Assembly: GCA_035578905.1 (NCBI GenBank)
Contig: JAQJVL010002631.1
Coordinates: forward strand, 24,711-88,710
Origin: Stictocephala bisonia
Lineage: Eukaryota; Arthropoda; Insecta; Hemiptera; Membracidae
Direction: 5' to 3'
DNA length: 64,000 nucleotides
Both the position numbers and the translations under genes were made by a program. The notes under the pieces were generated by a model. That model worked only from the letters and a program-made list of their open reading frames with translations. It was not told the origin of the DNA and did not search any database. Shown here in pieces: positions 34,425 to 45,239 of the stretch (position 1 is the first letter of the stretch; each line of letters starts with the position of its first letter).

Positions 34425-37400
34425 ATGGAATCCTTTTCCATATACGATAACCTCGTCACCATTTCCCGTCGGTTTGATACCACAGCAACTAACCTCCTTA
34501 CCTTTCTGACTGAACATAAAAACAAAATTATGTCTGAAATAAATAACCACCTAAACATGCTTGGGGGAGTCAAATGGTACATTGCGACCCAAATTAAATT
34601 CACTAAAACTATAAATAACGAAGAAATTACCACTACTCCTTGCTTTCACGGCAAAACCCGTCCTTTGTTACCTTCCGATTCTTTAGATGTACAATGCTCT
34701 GAAGCTACCGACAAAATTTTAGAAAGCGTGGCTAAATGGGTTAGTCAAGGTAGTGGGTGGGTAGTTGAAAATGTTTTACACCTAGATCTGTTCATTGTTA
34801 AATATCAACCTTTGTACGCTTCTTCTTATATACCCACTCCGAAAAAAATCTCAAACTCCAAACAGGGAATTGTAAATTTTAAAAATAACGATAATAAATG
34901 TTTCCTGTACTCTGTACTTGCCCATTTGTACCCTGACCGATATAGACGAGTAAGTTATTACAAAAAACTTGAAAATAAATTAAATATGTCTGGTATTAGC
35001 TATCCTGTCAAAATTACCGATTTAGATAAATTTGAAAAATTAAATCCCACTTTGTCAGTCAATGTCTTTGGACTTGAAAAAGACGAAGTTTACCCACTAA
35101 GAATAACAAAAGAAAAATTTAGAGTTAACCATGTAAACCTGTTACTTTTGACTACTGACACTACCTCCCACTACTGTTTGATTACAAACATGTCCCGACT
35201 GCTATCTTACTTGACTTAACACAATGGTGTAGTGTTCTACTGTGACTACTGCCTACACATATTTTCTAGCCAAGAATTAATTACTAACCACTTACCGTTG
35301 TGTTCGCCACACGGTGCACAAAAGACTAGACTACCGACTGATGACGAAAAATACATGTCCTTTAAAAACTACACTCTAACTCATAAAGTCCCCTCCACCA
35401 TATACTGTGACTTTGAGTCCTTTGTCGTACTTATCCCTACTACAATTAACGACCCTACTACTTCTCACAACACAAACACTGCCCATCATACCCCTTCTGG
35501 ATTTTGCTATGTAATCATTAACAGTGATGGCAAACCAGTAAAACAACCCAAAGTCTATAGCAGCCCCGATGTTGTTGATACTTTTCTAAATTGTTTGATT
35601 GAGGAGTCTAAAGAGCTCTTACCAATTATTCATAAAAACATTGCGATTAATATGTCTCCACAAGACAAAATTGTTTTCAAAAATGCTACCACCTGTCACC
35701 TTTGTCAAAAACCTTTGGATGGAGAAAAAGTGGCCAACCATAATCATTTAACGGGACAGTTCTTTGTACCTGCCCACAATTCTTGCAATCTAAATTATAA
35801 AGTTCCCGATCACATTCCATTATTTTTTCACAACTTGCGAGGATACGATTGCCACCATTTGATACAGGGATTTGGCAAATTCAAAAAAGAAAAACTGTCA
35901 TTTATCGCTACAACCAGTGAGCGGTACATTTCAGTCACCCTCGAGTCACTACGATTTTTGGACTCGCTACAATTCTTAAACGCTTCTTTGGATACACTCG
36001 TATCCAACTTATTTACTGACGGAGCTTCCAAATTCAAAATTTTAGGGCAGTGTATGACCAACACAGACTTACTTTTACGCAAAAGCGTCTTTCCATATAC
36101 CTAAATGACAGACGTAACTAAATTTAACGATACTTAACTTCCTCCTAAGGAAGTTAAGTATCGTCTAAGGAGGCGTTCTACAACGACTTGACTCAAACAC
36201 ATATATACGACGACTATACCCATGCACAGACTGTGTGGACAACGTTGAATATGACTTTAATGAAACGATACCACGACCTATACTTACTCACAGACATATT
36301 GTTACTGGCAGACGTGTTTGAAAATTTTAGGAGGACCAGTATGACTTACTACGGTATTGACCCATGTAACGTCTACGCTGCCCTAGGACTTGCATGGAAT
36401 TCCATGCTAAAAATGACAGACATACGTTATGAACTACTCACTGACATAGACAAACACCTCTTTGTCGAGTCTGGTATCCAGGGCGGTGTCTCCATGATAC
36501 CCAACCGGCACGCCCAGGCCAACAACCCTTACCTTCCTGACTTTGACAACACAAAACCGACTAACTACTTACTTTATCTCGATTGTAACAATTTATACGG
36601 GACCAGTATGTCTGATAGACTCCCAGAGTCTAACTTTAAGTGGATCGACCCTCAAGATATTGACTTTACAAAAGTACTCGACGACTCTGACATAGGTTAC
36701 ATTTTAGAAGTAGACCTGCATTACCCTGATCAATTACACGACTTACATTCTGACTTTTCACTAGGCCCTGAAAGAAAAATAGTTACAGACGACATGCTTT
36801 TCATACTGTAAAGACTTACTTCATGAACTCGACTACAAACCCCCCAAAACCGAAAAATTACTAACCACACTGTATGACAAAACAAAATACGTTTTACACT
36901 ACAGGACTCTAAAATTTTACTTACATTTGGGACTTGTACTGACGAAAGTCCACAGAGCTCTAAGCTTTTAACAGTCTGCCTGGTTAGCCCCATTTATTAA
37001 CTTTAATACTAAAAAAAGAAAAGAAGCTAAAAACTATTTTGAAAAAGATTTTTCAAAATAATGAATAATGCGACATATGGAGAGACTTTGGAAAATGTAA
37101 GATCTAGGATAGATTTTATACTGGTCACTAATGAAAAGCAATTGGTTAAATGGACAGCTAGCCCAGACTTAAAACATTTTTTGCACACAATAAAGATATT
37201 GTGGGGCTAGCTTTGAAAAAACAAACAATCTTTTTAACAGGCCCATTTATGTTGGATTTACTGTATTGGAAATTTCAAAATTAATAATGTACAATTTCCC
37301 CTATAATTGGGCAGTTGCAAAGTACGGGAAAAACGTAAAACTTTGCATGACTGATACAGATTCTTTATTTTACAATGTTTATACTCCCGATGTCTATGCA

Positions 37401-37881
37401 GACATGAAAAACGAATTACATCTTTTTGACATTTCAGACTAACCACCTACTCATCCTTGTTATAGTACTGAAAACAAAAAAGTGTTAGTAAAATTTAAAG
37501 ACGAACTAAATTCAAAACCAGCTAAAAAAATTATTGGCTTGAGAGCAAAATGTTACTCCGTTTTAAATTATGATTTAGAGGAGAAGAAGATAGCAAAGAG
37601 TGTCCCCGAGTCGCTATAAATAAACAATTAAAACACAAATGTACAAAGAATGTTTGATTAACCATTCATTAAAAACTACACGTGCTTTAAACATTCGTAT
37701 TGAAAAACATAAAATTTACACACAAAATATTTCAAAATTATCACTTTCCCCCTTTGACAACAAACGTTTCATCTTGGAAAATGGAATCGACACTTTAGCA
37801 TACGGACACCATTTAATTAGTAAAAAACGAGCTTTAGAACATGACCATGATTACTCAATTAAAAAACCAAAACTAAAATAA
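34425..37881 (+). pseudogene. Family-B DNA polymerase, left-arm copy (broken)
   Basis: Replicative polymerase of the DNA_pol_B_2 (protein-primed type) group, as in Polintons, adintoviruses and linear plasmids. ATG at 34425. The N-terminal part (with KCFLYSVLAHLYPDRY) is of unknown role. Then a Cys/His finger (FYCDYC...H), exonuclease I (YCDFESF, about 35400), an HNH/endonuclease-VII-like insert (CHLCQKPL...NHNHLTG...HNSCNLNYK, about 35695-35805), exonuclease II (FHNLRGYD), exonuclease III (LDSLQF), polymerase A (YLDCNNLYG, about 36575), B (NNATYGETLENVR, about 37060) and C (TDTDS, about 37350), ending with LAYGHHL. Lesions: TAA at 35217 (left copy only), stop at 36102 (both copies), a 20-nt insertion near 36145 (left only), frameshifts after about 36795 and 37050 (both copies), and several later stops. 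Full length would be about 1,150 residues. Not functional as it stands. Confidence 0.92.
36127..36164. repeat. Hairpin created by a templated insertion in the left polymerase copy
   Basis: ACGATACTTAACTTCCT and AGGAAGTTAAGTATCGT form a perfect 17-bp stem around a very short loop. The right-arm copy (about 60525-60560) lacks the second half: there CTTCCTCCCAAGGAGG continues directly. The left copy has gained 20 nt that repeat the preceding strand in reverse complement, which shifts the frame. Confidence 0.85.
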
Positions 37882-38284
37882 AAACCATAATGTAAATAAC
37901 AAACATAACAATACTTGTACATATAATTAATATAATAATATAATTGCAAACTCTTATATCTTGACGTAAGTCGTGTAAACGTTCCTCTATCTCCAAACTC
38001 TCCATGGTTGACTGAATAGCAATCCCTTACCTCTTTTCTTTCCCACATCCTGTTCTTATCACTTGCACCAACGGCCCCAATCGGTTATTCCACTACAACG
38101 TATCTTTGTTAAACTTTTCTAAAATATTTACCACAGTACCATATTGAAAATATAATATTGGACAGTTTCTTTGCATATACGAAGATTTGTACATAACTTA
38201 TCCGTTTGGTTAGATTTTACTTTGTGTTCATTTAAAAATGTGAAAAAACTGGATCCTTTAAAAGTTTCAATGTACGTATATACA
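37882..38284. other. Spacer downstream of left polymerase copy, up to the inner insertion
   Basis: Non-coding. Mirrored at about 56813-57222 in the right arm with scattered changes (for example a shared GGATAAGTTATGTACAAATC block read on the opposite strand). Ends with the 6-bp target TATACA at 38279-38284. Confidence 0.7.
38279..38284. repeat. Target-site duplication TATACA (left)
   Basis: Identical to 50737-50742; the single-copy version remains at 56813-56818 (as TGTATA) in the mirror arm. Confidence 0.92.
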
Positions 38285-38414
38285 AGTAGGGAAAAGATGG
38301 GTGAAATGCCGCCAAAAAAGGGGATTTCTGCGTCAAATTGAACTTTAGACCCACTTTCCTGGCCTCTGATTGGTCGAGAGCGGTTACGTGACTTTTCCAA
38401 GATGGTGGCACCCA

Positions 38415-39178
38415 TTTCCCGCAAAATTTCCTAACCTCCCTTTTCCTAACCTCAAATTTCCATTTCCCGCCAAATTTCCTAACCTCAAATTTCCCTCAAA
38501 TTCCCAAATTACCCTCACATTTCCCCCCAAATTACCCAATTTACCTCACATTTCCCCCCATTCCCCCCCCAAATTACCCGATTTCCCTCACATTTCCCTC
38601 CATTTCCCCCCAAATTACCCAATTTCCCTCACATTACCCACATTTCCCCCCAAATTACCCTCACATTTCTCTCAAATTACCCAATTTCCCTCAAATTCCC
38701 AAATCTCCCACACATTTCCCCCAAATTACCCTCAAATTTCCCTCAAATTACCCAATTTCCCTCACATTACCCACATTTCCCCCCATTCCCCCCACATTTC
38801 CCCCCAAATTACCCTATTTCCCTCACATTACCCACATTTCCCCCCAAATTACCCTCAAATTTCCCTCACATTACCCAAATTTCCCCCAAATTACCCTCAA
38901 ATTTCCCTTAAATTACCAAATTTCCCTCAAATTCCCAAATTTCCCACACATTTCCCCCCAAATTACCCTCAAATTTCCCTCAAATTACCCAATTTCTTCA
39001 CATTACCCACATTTCCCCCCAAATTACCCTCAAATTTCCCTCAAATTACCCAATTTCCTTCACATTACCTACATTTCCCCCCAAATTACCCTCAAATTTC
39101 CCTCAAATTACCCAATTTCCCTCACATTACACACATTTCCCCTCACATTACCCACATTTCCCCCCAAATTCCCTTGTT
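38415..39178 (+). repeat. Pyrimidine-rich minisatellite, left (G-rich on minus strand)
   Basis: Irregular repetition of AATTTCCCTCAAATTACCC, ACATTTCCCCCCAAATTACC and similar ~19-24-bp phrases over about 760 bp, with almost no G on the plus strand. The complementary strand has regularly spaced GGG to GGGGGG runs and could form G-quadruplexes. The 308-residue open frame across it (38370-39296) is a by-product of low complexity. Confidence 0.88.
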
Positions 39179-39184
39179 ATACTA

Positions 39185-39500
39185 TATAAGATACACTTTT
39201 TTGTCCAATATGGCGTCTTTCCCTCCTATAACTCCCTCCCAAAATTCCCTCATCCAATATGGCGGACTTTACACTATAATAAATGTAAAAAGATGACAAC
39301 CGGATCCAATATGGCGTCTTTCCCTTCCAAAATTCCCTCAGCCAAGATGGCGGCCTTAGACTATATAAAATGAACTTTTTTTGTCCAATATGACGTCTTT
39401 CCCTCCAAAAATTCCTTATCCAATATGGCGGACTTTATACTATAATAAATGTAAAAAGATGACGCCGGATCCAAGATGGCGGTCTTTCCCTTCAGGTACT
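39185..39500 (+). promoter_or_regulatory. Cluster of YY1/Pho-like and TATA-like boxes, left arm (mirror at 49605-49915)
   Basis: Within about 310 bp: CCAATATGGCG(T/G) or CCAAGATGGCGG at about 39208, 39258, 39305, 39343, 39420 and 39470, alternating with ACTATATAAGATAC, ACACTATAATAAATG and CTATATAAAATG. CAAGATGGCGGC is the YY1/Pho consensus; TATATAA-type boxes follow. Possible promoter, silencer or boundary; untested. Confidence 0.6.
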
Positions 39501-40260
39501 TCCGGCGACCGTCGGCTACCTTCGTACGCTATTCACCCATCGTCTGCTGGTCGGGCGCGCATGCGCCCCTTGTTACTCTACTCATATATACACCATAACA
39601 AAATTAATATTTCATACACTATAATAAAATTAATATTTAATATACTCTATGTGCTCGACCCGATCGTAGCGCTCCTAGCGGCAAAACTTAGCACATCCTT
39701 TCGGAAACATGGCGCCTTCGGAAGGGAAGTCCACGTGGGAAATTCCCTCCCTCAAATTCCCTCGTTATACTATACAAAATGCACTCTTAACCTTTCCCAT
39801 CTCATACTATATGAAATGCAAAAGATGGTGGCCATTTACATATGTACTATATAAATTGCTTTCATGTACTTCCGGCGACCGTCGGCTACCTTCGTACACG
39901 TCGTCTGCTGGTCTGGCGCACACCCAAATGCCACGCTCTGATTGGTTACCTCCCTACTTTACAAGTAATATTTCTCACACGTACTGTTAGACTACTTATT
40001 TAATTTAATTTTTATCAAATGTTAACAAATACACAGTTAACATACGCTCTTAGCTTCGGGTACTCATCCACGGCTTCCTACACTGTTACCTACCTATACT
40101 TATCTATCGAATCACAGTTCATCCTCAAGCCCCTACTTAACACTCTAGGCAACCCACAATACACGTTTTTAATTAAAAATCAAGGGGCAGCTATTATTTA
40201 ATCTGTTTATAATTTGTAATACACTGTTATTCTATCCATTTTAATTAATTTTTTATTTTA
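39500..40260 (+). promoter_or_regulatory. Terminal-type unit of inner element (NRF1-like, NF-Y-like motifs)
   Basis: CGACCGTCGGCTACCTTCGT at about 39506 and again near 39875; GCGCGCATGCGC at 39555-39566; CATGGCGCCTTCGGAAGGGA at about 39708; CTCTGATTGGTTACC at about 39937. Same vocabulary as 33.4-34.2 kb, where it precedes the polymerase ATG; here no polymerase follows. A 60-codon open frame (40019-40201) sits at the corresponding place but resembles nothing known. Confidence 0.6.
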
Positions 40261-41680
40261 TATTAAATACTCTGTTAACATGCGCTCTTACCTTCAACTA
40301 CCATCTACTTCTGGTTACCTTCGTATTAACCTGGCATCCTCTAAACCTAACACGCTAGCTTAACGCTCTTACCCTAGAGCCCTCATGCCTAACCGAACTA
40401 TTCAACCTAAATTACTTTGCTCGGTACCACTGACAGTACATTCAGTTCTCGCACAACACAGGAACTGACCTCAATATTTTTTGCTATTTTAATTGGCACC
40501 AGACGGACTGCATATCAACCACATGTTAACCCTAGAGGTCAAGTTTAGTGATATCAAACAACATTCAATGCATTTCCTCACAGATAGTCGTAGAATCCGA
40601 CCATATCTGGTCTTTTATTAAACAAAACGAAAGAATTATTGGTATTATAGTCCCACAAACACCATGTATTTGAATCATCTCTTCTTTGTTTGATGTTTTC
40701 AGTTGTTAAGTATCTTTCAGGGCTTCAAGTTTGCTATTTTAATAGACTTTCTATAAAATGAGTGAATGCCCCTTGTTATTACAAATGAAAATAATTGCAA
40801 AAATGTTTAAAGACCATCACAAACAAATATCATTGCTACAAAGACTCAATAATCTACAGATATTAATTCAATTAACCATTAATTAACCACTTAAACATCT
40901 TTAATATTTAGACTTTCACCTTAGATTTTCAAGTATCTTACAAATGTTAATGGAAATAATTTATACCTAATTCCTGAACAGCTTACAACATTAAAGGTTT
41001 TTTCATAATAATATGCAAAAGTTTACCTTTTAATAAACTATGCAGGCTTAACCAGACCTAAGTCAGTACAAGAACTACCAACATAGTAGTCTCCAAACCC
41101 CTTTAAATTTAGTTTAAATGTCCATAAATAGGGATATTTGTGTACAAAATATGTTATAATTCCCTAAAATTATTAAAATTCAGTGTCATAACAACGATAT
41201 TTGTCCTAAACATTAAAAAAACTCCTTAAAATACTCTTATAGAAACCTTTATAAACTTAATTTGAGCTCAAAACAACGTACAAAACTGATGTAACACTTG
41301 TAAATTAATTGTTTAACCTACATAGCTATTTAGTTGACTCCAATTAGCTGACAACGTTTAAGTAGCCAATAGGAATAAATTCTCTATAATGTTCACATTT
41401 TAAGCTTGATTTTAACAAAACCTGGTGCTATTGATTATCTGCGTACTAAACAAATAAACGAATAGTTAGTTGAAATGTGTCTATTGTAGAAACTTTGGTA
41501 TTAACAGTAAGAAAGTTTGGTTTCTTTTGACTATAATATACTCGATCAGAAAATGTATATACACCACTTCCAAAGACCCAAACACATGGAGAACCTAGAA
41601 CACACTGCACCCTTGACAATTCACCTACCTATCCATTACATAAAACCTTTGTTTGTCCACCCAGCTATTCTATGATATTA
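40261..41680. other. Inner left arm, non-coding core
   Basis: No gene. From about 41050 to 41560 it matches the outer element at about 52030-52560 (phrases CCATAAATAGGGATAT, GATGTAACACTTGTAAATTA and GTGTCTATTGTAGAAACTTT), showing common descent. The mirror is 47430-48840. Confidence 0.75.
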
Positions 41681-41753
41681 AGTGGCAGAGAGGGCTTTAT
41701 AGCCCTAAATTCGCCTTATAAAGTAACAATAAAGTAGTTTTCATTTAATTTCC
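41681..41753 (+). repeat. Non-LTR/SINE 3' tail, left arm copy
   Basis: AGTGGCAGAGAGGGCTTTAT then CGCCTTATAAAGTAACAATA and a TTTTCATTTAATTTCC end. Absent from the homologous place in the outer element (after about 52560) but present at the mirror position in this element. Confidence 0.7.
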
Positions 41754-42000
41754 ATCCAAAATACATATAAAAACTACCTACCAAGCACTTATACCCTTCT
41801 ATCCAGTAGTAAGACCCTCCTACCTACTTACCCTACACACAGACATCTTTATAGGTCAGTTACATTCACAAAACATAAGACTATTGGCAGACTCTACCTA
41901 ATTAACATAAAAGACTTACCATACACTCTACATAGAAGACGTTTGATTATCCACTCACATACTCAATACACACAAAACACTTGTTTGATCACACAACAAT

Positions 42001-43870
42001 TTAACAAACACAACTGTCGATTGACACTCCACCTTCCCAAAGCATAAAACTTTTGAAGAACCACCTAACAAGGATACAAAAATCATGATAAACAAACTAC
42101 ACACTCTGCAGACATGACTTAATATACCATCATACTACCATGAAAATAGTCCTATTGACATACCCCTACCTATCCAATATACATACCACACACCGTACAT
42201 ACAAGACTTATGTTTACCCACCCACATACTAATCAAACAAGACTCATGATTGACCATCCATCTCCGTAACATTCATGGATGACCACCTACCAAACATACA
42301 TACCACACACCATAAAATCATGACTTAACAATCCACCGAACTACTCAACACACAAAACCTCTGATAGATCATCCACCTAACCTTTACATAAAACCTTTGA
42401 TTGACTCACAATCCTAACATTCATGAACATCCATCCTCCTAAACATACAACTTAACCACCCACAAAAACAAGACTTTATGTATAACCACCTATTTAACAT
42501 ACGTACCACACACCATAAAACCATGACTTAACAGTCCACCAACCTACTCAACACTGGACCTCCGATATATCACATACCTTATAAACTTATAAATAAACTC
42601 CATTACATTTGACCTTTGATTGCTCATCTACCTATCCAACACACATGTACAAGACACCTACCAAGCTCCATAACCCTACCTATCCATTAGTAAGACTCTC
42701 CTACCCACTTAGCCAACACACAGCTATCTTTACAGACCAACTACCCTCCCAACCAATTTAACAAACACAACTGTCGATTGACACTCCACCTTCCCAAAGC
42801 ATAAGACTTTTGAAAGACCACCTACCAAAGATACAAAAATCATGATAAACAAACTACACACTCTGTAGACATGACTTAATATACCATCATACTACCATGA
42901 AAATAGTCCTATTGACATACCCATATCTATCCAATATACGTACCACACACCGTACATACAAGACTTATGTTTACCCACCCACATACTAATCAAACAAGAC
43001 TCATGATTGACCATCCATCTCCGTAACATTCATGGATGACCACCTACCAAACATACATACCACACACCATAAAATCATGGCTTAACAATCCACCAACCTA
43101 CTCAACACACAAAACCTCTGATAGATCATCCACCTAACCTTTACATAAAACCTTTGATTGACTCACAATGCTAACATTCATGAACATCCATCCTCCTAAA
43201 CATACAACTTAACCACCCACAAAAACAAGACTTTATGTATAGCCACCTATTTAACATACGTACCATACACCATAAAACCATGACTTAACAGTCCACCAAC
43301 CTACTCAACACTGTACCTCCGATATATCACATACCTTATAAACTTATAAATAAACTCCATTACATTTGACTTTTGATTGCTCATCTACCTATCCAACACA
43401 CATGTACAAGACACCTACCAAGCTCCATAACCCTACCTATCCATTAGTAAGACTCTCCTACCCACTTAGCCAACACACAGCTATCTTTACAGACCAACTA
43501 CCCTCCCAACCAATTTAACAAACACAACTGTCGATTGACACTCCACCTTCCCAAAGCATAAGACTTTTGAAGAACCACCTAACAAAGATACAAAAATCAT
43601 GATAAACAAACTACACACTCTGTAGACATGACTTAATATACCATCATACTACCATGAAAATAGTCCTATTGACATACCCCTATCTATCCAATATACGTAC
43701 CACACACTGTACATACAAGACTTATGTTTACCCACCCACATACTAATCAAACAAGACTCATGATTGACCATCCATCTCCGTAACATTCATGGATGACCAC
43801 CTACCAAACATACATACCACACACCATAAAATCATGACTTAACAATCCACCAACCTACTCAACACCTCTG
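42001..43870 (+). repeat. Higher-order satellite, 757-bp period, about 2.5 units (mirror 45240-47106)
   Basis: TTAACAAACACAACTGTCGA begins units at 42001, 42758 and 43515. Each unit is itself built from loosely repeated phrases of roughly 35-45 bp such as CATACCACACACCATAAAA and CACACAAAACCTCTGATAGA. The outer element has shorter, related phrases at 52540-53440 and 54120-55010. No coding capacity. Confidence 0.85.
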
Positions 43871-44259
43871 ATACACCATTCCTTTGAACATTACATAAAA
43901 CCTGTGATATTCCACCCAATCACCAAACATACATGACTCTTAATAGACCAATCCACCTACCTCTGCACACACAATTCCTTAGGACACACCCTCCTCCCAC
44001 CACTCATCCTACAGACAAATCTCCTTGAGAACTACCCATCCACCATATAAACACTATTGCTTCATATAATCATGTTTCAAAATAACATTATTACACTGTA
44101 AGATAGGTTTAATATAGCTAAAGTCCTAAAGTGTTTCCTTAAATTCTGTTTTCTCTAGAAATATGAGAGTCGTTGGTCGAAAACATCCAAACTAAACATA
44201 TAAAATAAGAATCAGCTAGTAGTTTCATAGAAATTCTGCTATACAACTAAAAAAATATG

Positions 44260-44480
44260 AGAAAAAGTTAGGTTTAAAAACAATGAACACAGAAAAAATT
44301 AGGTTAAAAAAATGAACACAGAAAAAATTAGGTAAAAAAAATGAACATAGAAAAAGTTAGGTTAAAAAAATGAACATAGAAAAAGTTAGGTTAAAAAAAT
44401 GAACACAGAAAAAGTTAGGTTAAAAAAATGAACGCAGAAAAAGTTAGGTTAAAAAAATTGACATAGAAAAAGTTAGGTTA
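44260..44480 (+). repeat. Short minisatellite beside the inner centre (mirror 44625-44855)
   Basis: About seven copies of AGAAAAAGTTAGGTTAAAAA plus AAATGAACACA, roughly 30 bp each. The mirrored array has a slightly different number and spelling of units. Only one or two such units flank the centre of the outer element. Confidence 0.85.
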
Positions 44481-44497
44481 GCAAACATCAGAAAAGT

Positions 44498-44611
44498 TCA
44501 GTTAAAATTAACAAAACTCATAAAATGGGACATTTTTTGCCTTTTGTTAATTTTAACAACTTTTCGGAAAAGTAAGGATAGCAATCAACCTTTCGGTTGT
44601 TTGCTAGACTT
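44498..44611. other. Asymmetric centre of the inner palindrome with conserved hairpin
   Basis: 114 nt not mirrored between the arms. Contains at 44568-44618 a hairpin: AAAAGTAAG pairs with CTTACTTTT, AGCAATCAACC pairs imperfectly with GGTTGTTTGCT, and the loop closes with AACC-TTTC-GGTT. Next to it is the palindrome TTGTTAATTTTAACAA. The reverse complement of the whole block is the centre of the outer element. Confidence 0.85.
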
Positions 44612-45239
44612 ACTTTTCTGATGTTTGCTAACCTAACTTTTTCTATGTTCATTTTTTAACCTAACTTTTTCTGTGTTCATTTTTTTTAACCTAACTTTTT
44701 CTGTGTTCATTTTTTTAACCTAACTTTTTCTATGTTCATTTTTTTAACCTAACTTTTTCTATGTTCATTTTGTAACCTAATTTTTTCTGTGTTCATTTTT
44801 TTAACCTAATTTTTTCTGTGTTCAATTTTTTTAAACCTAACTTTTTCTCATATTTTTTTAGTTGTATAGCAGAATTTCTATGAAACTACTAGCTGATTCT
44901 TATTTTCTATGTTTAGTTTGGATGTTTTCGACCAACGACTCTCATATTTCTAGAGAAAACAGAATTTAAGGAAACACTTTAGGACTTTAGCTATATTAAA
45001 CCTATCTTACAGTATAATAATGTTATTTTGAAACATGATTATATGAAGCAATAGTGTTTTCATGGTGGATAGGTAGTTCTCAAGGAGATTTGTCTGTAGG
45101 ATGAGTGGTGGGAGGAGGGTGTGTCCTAAGGAATTGTGTGTGCAGAGGTAGGTGGATTGGTCTATTAAGAGTCATGTATGTTTGGTGATTGGGTGGAATA
45201 TCACAGGTTTTATGTAATGTTCAAAGGAATGGTGTATCA

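Larger units (their letters stand above)
38285..44497 (+). repeat. Inner element, left arm (6.2 kb)
   Basis: From outside: AGTAGGG terminus, CTCTGATTGGTC box, pyrimidine-rich array, YY1/TATA-like array with NRF1-like GCGCATGCGC (39557-39566), a unique stretch 39.9-41.0 kb, a core shared with the outer element (41.05-41.55 kb), the non-LTR tail, a 757-bp-period satellite, and a short minisatellite next to the centre. The reverse complement follows at 44612-50736. Confidence 0.9.

Noticed and set aside
36790..37060. Programmed ribosomal frameshifting as explanation of the shared polymerase breaks
   Set aside because: The breaks need shifts of different sign, lie among plain stops, and no slippery site with a downstream structure is evident.
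38370..39296. 308-residue open frame rich in Pro, Phe, Asn (FPPNYPQISLKLPNFP-like repeats)
   Set aside because: It is the translation of the pyrimidine-rich minisatellite; the mirror array does not keep the frame and there is no domain or codon signal.
39381..39990. Overlapping 157- and 93-codon frames, repeated at 49116-49725
   Set aside because: They run through promoter-like and terminal repeats in two overlapping frames; same arm-identity effect, no protein features.
40019..40201. 60-codon open frame, identical at 48905-49087 in the other arm
   Set aside because: Identity only reflects near-identical arms; no homolog or domain recognised and no conservation in the outer element.
44260..44480. 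Telomere-like TTAGG repeats
   Set aside because: TTAGG occurs once per ~30-bp unit within a longer phrase; no contiguous (TTAGG)n run.
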